Shown here one piece after another: positions 55,622 to 64,000 of a stretch of DNA of 64,000 bases. How positions within the stretch are numbered: position 1 is the stretch's first letter; each line of letters starts with the position of its first letter. The stretch is from Diprion similis (taxonomy: Eukaryota > Arthropoda > Insecta > Hymenoptera > Diprionidae). Below the pieces are notes generated by a model, which saw only the letters and a program-made list of their open reading frames with translations, did not search any database and was not told the origin of the DNA. The position numbers and the translations under genes are program-made. The DNA lies in contig NC_060105.1 in assembly GCF_021155765.1 (NCBI RefSeq), positions 16,401,001-16,465,000 on the forward strand. Reading direction: 5' to 3'.

Positions 55622-58234
55622 TTGATTGCGGAAGTGATGCCTTCAGAAGACACGATAACAAATAATGTTTTCGAGTTTGAAGAGGTCAGATCTCCCACAG
55701 AATTTACTGACGTCGATTTGTTTTGCTCGGAGCCAATGCCCGACTCTCCGATTACGATTACGTCCAATGAGGATACGACAGTAGTAGGTACCAGCAGCAA
55801 ATCCGTAAGTATTTCGCCCAAAACCGAACGCGATACGCTAGAAGACCATTGTTTACACATAGAAACGGTTAGCGTAAACGATAAAAATTCAACAGTCGAA
55901 CCAAACCCTCCATTCGAGTTGACTGGCAGAAGAATAGTTGATGTAAATCACTTCCTGAATAGCATTAAAAAAATAGCTTTCCATTCACCATATGATTGTA
56001 CGTTTGCTAACATGGAACCTATATCCGAAAGCCGGACAGGATTCATTACCACCATCACATTTAAATGTAAATTTTGTTGCAAGGTCGAATCAATAGTTTC
56101 AGAAGATTGTCAGTCAGCCTCTTCCTCCCTGAATTCAGCTCTCGTATCTGGAATTGTGTCCACGGGTGGTGGTTTTTCACAACTTACCGAAATTAGCGCC
56201 TATATAAATATGCCCTGTATAGCTAAAAATACTTGGAATAAGTATCATCAAATCGTTAGTGACGCCTATCGTGATATTGCTTTAAAGGAAATGTCCAAGG
56301 CAGGTAAAGAAGAAACGCGCTTGGCTCGTGAGGCAGGTGACGTCGACGAAGACGGGTACCCTTGCGTGTCGGTGGTCGCGGTTGGGTCTTGGGCCAAACG
56401 ATCGTATCGAACTAAATATGATTCACTTGCGGGTATAGCGGCAATAGTGGGGTATAGGACCAAAAAAGTTTTGTTTATTGGGGTTAGAAATAGGTATTGT
56501 TCGATGTGCAGTAGGCACACAAATGAGTCTAAATCAGTGCCCGAACATAAGTGTGCTAAAAATTCGGTGGGTTTTAGTACTTCAATGGAGTCAGATATAA
56601 TTGTAGAGGGGTTCAAATGTAGCTTAGAAATGCACGGGCTAAAATACAATAAATTGATAGGCGATGGGGATAGCAGTGCCCATCGGAAGCTCGTTGATGC
56701 GTTGCCGTATGGACCGGAAGGACTAGTCCAAAAAATTGAATGCCGCAACCATGTTCTCCGAAACTATAGAACTCGATTGCGAGATCTTTGTCTAAACCGT
56801 AAAGTTGGTACGGTGATTCTGAGAAACTCTTTGCGCAAAAACTTGAAACGCTTACGCTATGCCGTAACTTCTGCTATCCGTCACCGAAAAGCACAAGTAG
56901 ATCAGCCACGATACGTACGGGTCGAGGAATTGGATCATCGGTTGTGTAAAGATCGCGGATACTTTTGCAACGGTAATCCGAATCCGGGTGAAGTAAATCT
57001 TGTGCAAGACATGAAAATGACTGGTATCTTCCAAGAGATTCTGTCGGCAATGAATCGACTCACTGAGCTACATGTATCTAGCCTCATATGGGACGTAGAC
57101 AACAATGTAGCCGAGTTGTACAACTCCTACGTTGCCAAGGCTATAGGGGCAAGCGTGTCAACTTCACCCTTCGCGATTCATATGAAGCTGTGCAAATCTG
57201 CCGTAGTGAGGATGAACGCCGGTGGACAATTTCATGCGTTAGTGCAAGAAAAATTAGGAATGGGTGGGCCGGGAAAATTCACAGCTATATACTGTTCGGG
57301 AAAATCGCGATCTCTTCAGTCTCGAAAGCCGGCTTTCAAATCAAAATTAAAATCTTTTGTCGCCCAGTCCGCTGACACCGACTACGGCCCGGACGCTGCA
57401 TGTCCATCGGAACCAGACATGTCCGCGGAGAAGTTGGCTTCGGCTCAAAAAGGTTTCGTGCAGGCCTTGTACTTGCAGGACCCATCGGTAATCGAGAGGC
57501 GAACTAGAGGTCAAAGTACGTCAAATGAATGGTACGACGAATGTAGAAAGCGATTGACTGCTTCGATTTTCGGTGAAATCTGCAAACGGCGGCCACAAAC
57601 ATCATGTGCCAATTAGTCGAAAGAATTCGCTACACCGATTTCCATGGTAACTCGAGTACACGGTGGGGCATAGAAAGAGCCCTTTGCGATCAGTGACTTC
57701 GCATCCGAACATGGAGTTTCGCTGGAAATCAGCGGTCTAGTGGTAGACAAGGAACTACCATTCCTTGCGGCGTCACCTGATGGACTTGTAGGCGAAGACG
57801 CGATTTTAAAAGCAAAATGCCCCGTATCTGCCAAAGAGTTAACTCCAATGGAGGGCATACAGTCTAAAAAAATTAAATTCATGTGTATTGAAAAAGGTAG
57901 AGCTAAATTGATAACTTCACATAATTATTTTTATCAAGTTCAAGGTCTGCTCCACATTACTAAGAGGAAGTGGTGTTATTTTATCGTTTGGACGTCAAAA
58001 GGACTGATCATTGACAAAATACTTCGCGATGACAATTTTTGGAAAACTAAAATGGAAAACAAATTAGCCGACTTTTTTCACTTCTGTCTTTTACCAGAAA
58101 TAGTAGATTCGAGACGTGCTCGACAACTCCCAATTCGCGACCCTCCTCAAATACTTGAAGCTCAGAAAACCGCGTGCAGTAAAAACAAAAAATCTTCGAG
58201 TAAATCGGTTTGTAAGAAAAAGAAAGACGAGTAA
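55622..58234 (+). pseudogene. Mutator/Kolobok-type transposase fused to YqaJ nuclease
   Basis: The main frame, 55622-57616 (664 residues), has after about 100 acidic residues a Cys pair (KCKFCCK), then SVVAVGSWAKRSY, KKVLFIGVRNRYC, LIGDGDSSAHRKL and IECRNHVLRNY, the blocks of the PF20700-type transposase domain. Where the relative at 27602 has CDGTW, this protein has AVGSW (residue 254), so the probable first catalytic Asp is lost. Two frameshifts (near 57600 and 57690) lead into 57740-58234, a YqaJ/lambda-exonuclease-type domain (ELPFLAASPDGLVGED, then ILKAKCPV). The usual E-x-K of that nuclease is here K-A-K, so its catalytic Glu is also lost. A Lys-rich tail ends at 58234. The transposase would cut DNA and the nuclease may trim ends, but in this copy both look inactive. 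No terminal repeats found. Confidence 0.8.
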
Positions 58235-58689
58235 CGATTCCCTGCGCGTAAAGAAAGAACATCGACGAATGACAAATAACAAAACGGACAGACGATACGG
58301 GCTTATGTAATTATATTGTATATTGAAACTTTTATTTATTATAACTATTGTGCAATAATCTTCTGTAAATTTATTCTATGTTTCATTTAACCCATACTTG
58401 CATGCATTGCCATATTTTTGTTTGCGAAATGTTTATTTGTTAGTTCCAGCTCATCCGAAATTTCACGTGGGTCGGAGGTACTTCACTCTATTTATTTCTC
58501 ATAATCCTATACTCGAATACATTCTTAAATACTAGGCATATTCTAGGATATTCGCGTGCTTTCAATGATCAGTAATTTTATTTTCTAACATTAATCGGGA
58601 TAGCTTATTTTTCAATTAGCTCTGTTCCTCAAACGATACCTTGTTACCACGAGAAATAAGTACATGCGATTAAATTCATATATATATAT
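58235..58689. other. Intergenic, no gene seen
   Basis: AT-rich 3' flank of the transposase-YqaJ gene, ending in a TA-dinucleotide stretch (about 58678-58693) at the LTR palindrome. Confidence 0.4.
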
Positions 58690-58785
58690 ATATCGGAGGT
58701 CATATAACGCGGTGCAAATCGCCGTGTTACAATATATATATATATTGTAACACGGCGATTTGCACCGCGTTGTATGACCTCCGAT
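58690..58785. repeat. Head-to-head palindrome of the LTR end
   Basis: About 45 bases are the inverted copy of the LTR start (GGTGCAAATCGCCGTGTTAC), then a short TA run, then the LTR start itself in plus orientation (GTAACACGGCGATTTGCACC). The palindrome extends outward to CGGAGGTCATA and TATGACCTCCG. Confidence 0.85.
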
Positions 58786-59425
58786 ATCCCCGTTATCGTG
58801 AAAAGGCAGCAAGGATTATTGGCAGTCGATATGGTCATATATGTAATTTTAAGTTCTGTTACTAATTTCTTTCGATTTTTTTTTCCTTTCTTCCCACCTA
58901 TCCCGAGATATCCTGAGAGATAAAGGCGGTGAGAGAGAGGAGGACACCAAGGGTACATCTACGAGGATGAAATCATCCTGGCAGGTAGCTCAACGCCTCG
59001 CAGCTAGTACCCGTGCCTCCCCCGCATACGTTCCCGAGAGCTACGAGGCTGCCGCCTACTACATCATCCACGGAGCCGAGAAATGCGAGCGAATCGGCTC
59101 GCTTGAACGCCATACCCACTCAGCTGTTTCGTCACCCTGGTCCGAAGAAATTAAAATTCGGCCAGATCATTCATGAGGGATGTCCACGGCCGTAATGTGA
59201 TGTTTACCAACAACGTCGGGAACGTTAAAGAGCCCTCTACTGGCTCAGTACCGCTGAAAGTACCGCCCACGCATCTTAAAGGGGTTAGGTACGGCGAAAG
59301 CTGCGTGCGCTGCGAGGCCTGCCAGAAGTCATGCCCAGGAGGTGCTGCCAAGCGACGTCCCGCCAAAGAAGTTCGGCAGACAACGCCGTTGCAACAACGA
59401 CGCTGCGCGGAAGAGTCCCCGAACG
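58734..59425 (+). repeat. Second, truncated copy of the Gypsy C LTR
   Basis: Matches 51561-52290 throughout with moderate divergence and without the long C-run. Its frame is open longer (58967-59176), reading WQVAQRLAASTRAS, YVPESYEAAAYYIIHGAEKC, and then VHGRNVM and CVRCEACQKSC in another frame. It stops matching at TTA near 59423, where GGCCGTGCCACGATCAAACG follows. That point may be the left end of the next Harbinger element. Confidence 0.8.
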
Positions 59426-59448
59426 ACTTAAGGCCGTGCCACGATCAA

Positions 59449-59490
59449 ACGCAAACGCGTGCGCAAACGCAAACGCAAACGCAGAAATTT
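59449..59490. repeat. AAACGC hexamer repeats
   Basis: Six or so copies of a GCAAAC/AAACGC hexamer (CGCAAACGCAAACGCAAACG) with one interruption. They lie near the probable left end of the Harbinger element that follows and could be subterminal transposase sites. Confidence 0.7.
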
Positions 59491-59678
59491 TTTCACTGAA
59501 CTCCACTCTATGTCGCATTAACCTCTGTGACTATGGTCGTGAGAGAATTGAGGCTTCAGAGGTTATGTCCAACATACGAGTAAACAAGCAATAACAATTC
59601 AGAGGTTACGTTCGCAGTTTTGGAAGATTACGGTTATTAAGATTAAACTTTGGTGAAGTGAAACATCAAAAATTAACA

Positions 59679-61176
59679 ATGGATTCTGACAATGAAATCG
59701 ATACTTTAATTGTAATATTATCGATTGCGTTGTGGCTTCGCACCAGACCGCGCCAATGGGGTGTTCGTCCGATTTACAGGTTCAGTACAATATTTTAATA
59801 TCCTTTACATACTATATTCTATTTCATTCTCACATAATCCTCTAGAATATCATCTCCTTATTCCATATTACTCATAACACTTCTTCACACTTCTAAATGT
59901 TGAATAGGATTTTTCTACTTTTACAGATTACGAAGAGAACAAGGAGAGTATTGGAACTTGTTTTGTGAAATAAAACGGGGTGATCCTCAACAGTTCTTCA
60001 AATACACCCGCATGGACTGTGCTAAGTTTGATGAACTTCTTGAAATCTTGAAACCTCATCTCAAGGAAAGGTCAATGCGAACGACTCTGATACCAGAAGA
60101 GCGTTTGGCTTTGACGCTTAGGTCAGAAAATTCATTGTATATTCACATTTTGACAGCCTTTAGTTACATGTGTATTAAATTTCATATGTGTACAGATATT
60201 TGGCCACAGGAGACCAGACACATTCAATTGCTTGGGGTTTTCGTGTTGGCCGGAGCACAGCAAGACAGATAATTTTGGAGACATGTGAAGCCATCTGGAT
60301 TGCACTGTCAACTATTTATCTACCGCAAAAAACACCACAGGACTGGTACGAAATAGGGAAAGACTTTTTGGAAATATGGAATTTGCCGAATTGCGTTGGT
60401 GCCATCGACGGCAAACACATTGCAATCCAATCGCCACCAAATAGTGGGTCATTATATTTCAGCTATAAAAAATCACATAGCATAGTACTCATGGCCGCAT
60501 GTGATGCAAAATACAAATTTACGATGGCCAACGTTGGTGCATTAGGGTCGGATAATGACGCTGGAATTTTTGGAAAAACAGAATTTGGTAAAGCATTGCT
60601 TAATGGTCAGCTCAACTTGCCACCAGACACTCAACTTCCTAATAGCAATGTGACATTTCCACATTTTTTTGTGGGCGATGAAGCATTCCCGCTCTATAAA
60701 TCCTTAATGCGACCCTATCCTGGACGACAATTGACGCAAGAAAAATCTATTTTTAATTAGAGACTCTCTCGGGCACGCCGTGTCATTGAAAATACATTCG
60801 GAATATTTGCTTCAAGGTGGAGAGTGTTCCGAAGCCCTTCTTGTCACACCCTGAAATGGTTGACAAGGCGGTATTAGCGTGTGTTTGTTTGCACAATTAT
60901 CTGATGATACACCAAGATAGGTTACTAGCCGCCGAGAGAAGATATTGCCCAGAGCGCTATGTAGATACTGAAAACACAGAAACCCGTGAAATAGAACCTG
61001 GAGATTGGCGTATTAACGGAAGAGCTTTTGAAAACCGACCTTTATTGCATGGTGGTAACCGAACCGCACGTTATTTCCTTGAATTGAGAGATCAGCTAGC
61101 AGAATATTGCACTCATCATGGCGCCGTGTCTTGGCAAGATGAATATGTAAATAGGGGTAGAGTTCCTGTCATATAG
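59679..61176 (+). pseudogene. HARBI1-type transposase, three exons, one stop and one frameshift
   Basis: Exon 1 (59679-59779, MDSDNEIDTLIVILSIALWL), exon 2 (59927-60121, REQGEYWNLFCEIKRGDPQQ through ERLALTLR) and exon 3 (from 60196, YLATGDQTHSIAWGF) join in phase with GT-AG introns. The catalytic blocks are present: CVGAIDGKHIAI, VGDEAFPLYK and RRVIENTFGIFASRWR. A TAG at 60758-60760 precedes RLSRARR, and one base change in length near 60830 shifts the frame into PEMVDKAVLACVCLHNYL, ending at 61176. The nearly intact structure points to recent loss. A left end may lie at 59424 next to TTA; the right end was not found. Confidence 0.9.
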
Positions 61177-61676
61177 AAAACGACTGAATAGTTCAAGATT
61201 TTAGTTATGTTTATTTAGATATTACAAACGGAAAACGTATTCTTTTTTTAATGACAAACCGGATTACAAAAATATTAATGACATACAAGTTTATAGCACA
61301 GTTCACTTCGTCGACCTTACATTACGTTACCTTATCTTTTAATATAGCTTTATTATATTTCTTAATATATATTTTGATATAATCTATTTTAAATTTATAT
61401 ATCATGTATTATAAAAATATTAATGGCATAGAAATTAATGTTATAACGCAAATAATATAATCAGTACGTCGGCCTTACATTGGCAACTAGAATACATTGT
61501 TCTTATGCCTAGATGAAAAAAAATTATTTATCGTATGACTTAATATATCTTCAATATATGTTATTTAGTATATTTTAATGTATGTATATTGTATAGTTTA
61601 AATATACAATATTCCATTGATACATCATAATCTGATTGTTCAGCAATATTAAAAATCTTTTTAGATATGAATCTCT
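61177..61676. other. AT-rich intergenic, no gene seen
   Basis: Extremely AT-rich, with many TATA and ATATAT runs between the transposase pseudogene and the LTR that starts at 61677. No frame or structure supported. Confidence 0.5.
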
Positions 61677-62503
61677 TGTTACCTCGATGCTCCCACACTT
61701 GGTGGGTGGTATTTTACAGCCCTTCGGGTGAGAACGGCGCACTTGAAGATGTCATAAATATTGGGTTGCCTGCACAATCCAGAGTCGGACCGCCGCTTGC
61801 AGAACTGATACTGACCAGACTAAACAATAAATGACTCTGGCGTGACAAAAAGGCCTACATGACTATCGTGGGACAGCAGAGAAAAATCGCGCATGCGCAA
61901 ACACTTCTTGCAATGACCGGAACGGTCAGCGGCGGCGCGGCAAAATTCACTTTTTATCCAACGTTCGACAAGTTCAGTCGCTTGCGAAAAAACTAACTTC
62001 CTATTGTCCGGTTACATTTAAACTTATTTTCTTACTATTACTCTCAACTTTTAGCTTCACCTCAAAAATCAACCTTCAATATAACCTCGACTAGTAGTGA
62101 TAATTATTAGATTTAAAACATTATATTTTAATTGTGTACCTATTACAAAGGATTGTAACAATATATATAGTCATTTTGGTACTGTTAAATCATCAAGTGT
62201 TTGTGAGTTGTGTTCATCCTGAGATCCCCATTCACTGAAATCCGTATTACATCAGGGTCCAGGGAAGGATAAGGATCAAACCCAGCTCACATCGATCAAA
62301 GGTAAGAACTATATCATTTAACATCTCAATCACTCGCGGCACTTGTCAGTCCATTCCTCCATTCAGTACTTGTCCGTAGCGCCCGGGTCCTCTACCAAAA
62401 ATCAGGGCTCCAAACGCGTGTTGCTGATGTTCGGGTGTTGTGCCTTCTGCAAAACACTCTATTTAGTTTGTTTCAACGACCGACGGCATCGGGACGTCAC
62501 AAC
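61677..62503 (+). repeat. Probable 5' LTR of Gypsy D
   Basis: Starts TGTTACCTCG and ends TCACAACA, 15 bases before a primer-binding site; an AT-rich TATA-like ATATATATAG lies near 62162. The limits are inferred from TG..CA and the primer site, since the other LTR is outside the window. Confidence 0.6.
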
Positions 62504-62517
62504 AGGTAAAAAATTTA

Positions 62518-62535
62518 TGGTGGCAGCGGTGGGAT
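62518..62535 (+). other. Primer-binding site, tRNA-Leu type
   Basis: TGGTGGCAGCGGTGGGAT starts with TGG and fits the 3' end of an insect tRNA-Leu as remembered. It lies about 190 bases before the gag start. Confidence 0.65.
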
Positions 62536-62722
62536 TTCGTTAAGTTACCAGTAAACGCTGAGAGAAAAAAAAACAAAAAAAAGATCACGAAAATTCAAAA
62601 TTCAAAATTTGAAAATTTTAAAATAACAGAAAACGAAATTTCGCGGGGACCGAAGATAGCTCGTGACGGTACAAAATACGGACCTCTCAAGTGCCAAGCA
62701 GTGAATTCTATAGTTATTCAAG

Positions 62723-64000
62723 ATGCCTATGGAAACTAGAAATGCTAACAAAAAAGACAGTGAGGGAACTGCGTCAGCTGATTGTGACACACAATTAAAA
62801 TACACAGAGGCTGACGTGGAATTTTTGCGTGAAGAAGTGAAAAATAAAGAGAAAAGACTTAGATTAGAACAGGAAGCGATTGAACAACGAAAATTAGAGC
62901 TAGATAGAAAGTCACAACAAATAAGCGAAAATCTCCGAGCACAAGAAGCGGAGATTGAGCGCAGACAAAAAGAGTTAGAAATCAGAGAAAAAACAATTTT
63001 AAACTCGAATTCAGAAACGCAACAGGAAATACAAGATAAGCCTGCGCGAGATAAAAATCAAAAGGATAAAGAATCAGAATCAAGTATAGAATCAGTTAGC
63101 AAGAAAATGAATTAAATACTTGCTAGGCTAGCAGAACTTGAGACTCGGGAAAAAACAGATTCCAAGTCAATTTTACAAGAGCAGTCGGGAAACAAAGAAA
63201 ACCCGGCATCAGACGTCAATGATCAACAGGTAGAGTCAAAAATAGACATACCAGAAATAAAATCAGGAACTCAAAACCTGAAAAAAGAATCAAAAAAACA
63301 GGGTAACTTAGGATCTAGCGAAGCGACGGACGACACAAAAGAGAGCGAACCGCGGCTAGACCAGGGAAAACCAAAAATCAGCGAATTACGCCAGAAGAAA
63401 ATAGAAATAGATCAGAAGCTAAAGCTTTTAATCGCGAAAAGCTTAGACATTACCGATAAAATCGCGAACGAGTCCCAAATAAGAGCCACAGAAGCCGACA
63501 CAGAGGTAAGTCCCGATCCGGTAATGAATCAATGTAGCGAAGCGATACAGGTAGAAGCGGAGATCATATATCTAAAAAATAAATTGAAGAAAAATAAATC
63601 AGAATTAGAAAAGATTGCGGAAGCATCGAAACCAACGAGTCACACGGAGAAACTTGCCGACGGTCCGAGCGCTAGCGTAACAAAACTTGCCGACGCTCCG
63701 CGCGCGAAACAGATAAACAGCGAAAGTGTAGACTACGATCGCGCTTCAATTATATCAGACACGTCTGTGCAGACTAATGAAGAAAAAATCAATACTAAAG
63801 CCGAAGTTCTTGCGAAGGAACTCATATTTCGTGAAACGGAGAAAGAAATGCGTGCGAAATTGAAAGAATTGCGAGGTGTAGCGACGAGCGGTTCCGACCT
63901 AAAGCCACAAGAGCTAGGCGCACCCGGCGCACCCCAATACCTGGTTTCGGACGATGATTTTGAAATCCGACAACGCGAACGTGAGTTACGACAACGCGAA
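62723..64000 (+). pseudogene. Gypsy D gag N terminus, runs off the window
   Basis: ATG 62723 (MPMETRNANKKDSEGTASAD) opens a Glu/Lys/Arg-rich coiled-coil protein (VEFLREEVKNKEKRLRLEQE and similar heptads). A single TAA at 63113-63115 interrupts it. The same frame is then open without stops to the last base (64000), over 295 further codons, with more coiled coil (LRQKKIEIDQKLKLLI, REKEK-like repeats) and acidic linkers. The design parallels the gag of Gypsy B (37823). The capsid domain should follow outside the window. Confidence 0.85.

Noticed and set aside
1..64000. CRISPR arrays, rRNA genes, bacterial-type operons
   Set aside because: Spliced transposon genes and repeats show eukaryotic DNA; no regularly spaced direct repeats with unique spacers were seen. 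tRNA genes were not seen by eye, but a covariance search was not possible.

Overview
The window is eukaryotic, and almost certainly from an arthropod, probably an insect. Hymenoptera is my guess, from the mix of transposons and the insect-type DUF4806, HARBI1 and MADF-BESS proteins; no ribosomal or mitochondrial marker confirms it. Genes have GT-AG introns, there is no operon logic, and nearly all coding capacity belongs to mobile elements in different states of decay. I found no convincing rRNA, tRNA or CRISPR array, although I could not run a covariance search for tRNAs.

Layout, left to right. (1) 0.6-7.4 kb: pieces of a minus-strand DUF4806-type gene, with a 5.4 kb hAT transposon (1178-6562) lying between its exons. 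(2) 8.5-15.3 kb: a frameshifted Ty3/Gypsy element on the minus strand with a short LTR and a tRNA-Leu-type primer site. (3) 17.0-18.7 kb: a decayed PIF/Harbinger transposase. (4) 18.7-23.0 kb: a second hAT element with a perfect 8-bp target duplication, inserted in one arm of an older palindrome. (5) 24.2-38.7 kb: a second minus-strand Gypsy element, with gag, protease, RT, RNase H, a macrodomain that looks OARD1/TARG1-like, a second degenerate macro-like domain, integrase and (possibly) an envelope-like fragment. It is interrupted by a TTAA-flanked element (26913-29382) with a Mutator/Kolobok-type transposase and by an LTR-like insertion (34209-36277). (6) 38.7-40.3 kb: two large hairpin elements. 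(7) 40.3-53.3 kb: a third Gypsy element on the plus strand, 5'-truncated, with a CCHC-knuckle ORF downstream of integrase and a long LTR. It is split by an 8.8 kb Harbinger element (41621-50416) that carries a transposase and a divergently placed two-exon MADF/BESS-like gene. (8) 54.4-58.2 kb: a large transposase fused to a YqaJ-type nuclease. (9) 58.7-59.4 kb: a second copy of the long LTR, starting head-to-head with an inverted copy of its own end. (10) 59.7-61.2 kb: another HARBI1-type pseudogene. (11) 61.7-64.0 kb: the 5' LTR, primer site and coiled-coil gag of a fourth Gypsy element that runs off the window.

A second theme is the density of long fold-back (hairpin) elements: at least ten near-complete inverted repeats of 0.17-1.2 kb, several flanked by TAA duplications. 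Many sit inside other transposons, so the order of insertions can be read. The most interesting single finding is the pair of macro-type (ADP-ribose-binding) domains inside the second Gypsy polyprotein, the first of which keeps the GCGLD motif of OARD1-like ADP-ribose hydrolases. Next are the transposase-YqaJ fusion, which has lost a likely catalytic residue in each domain, and the two-gene Harbinger element.
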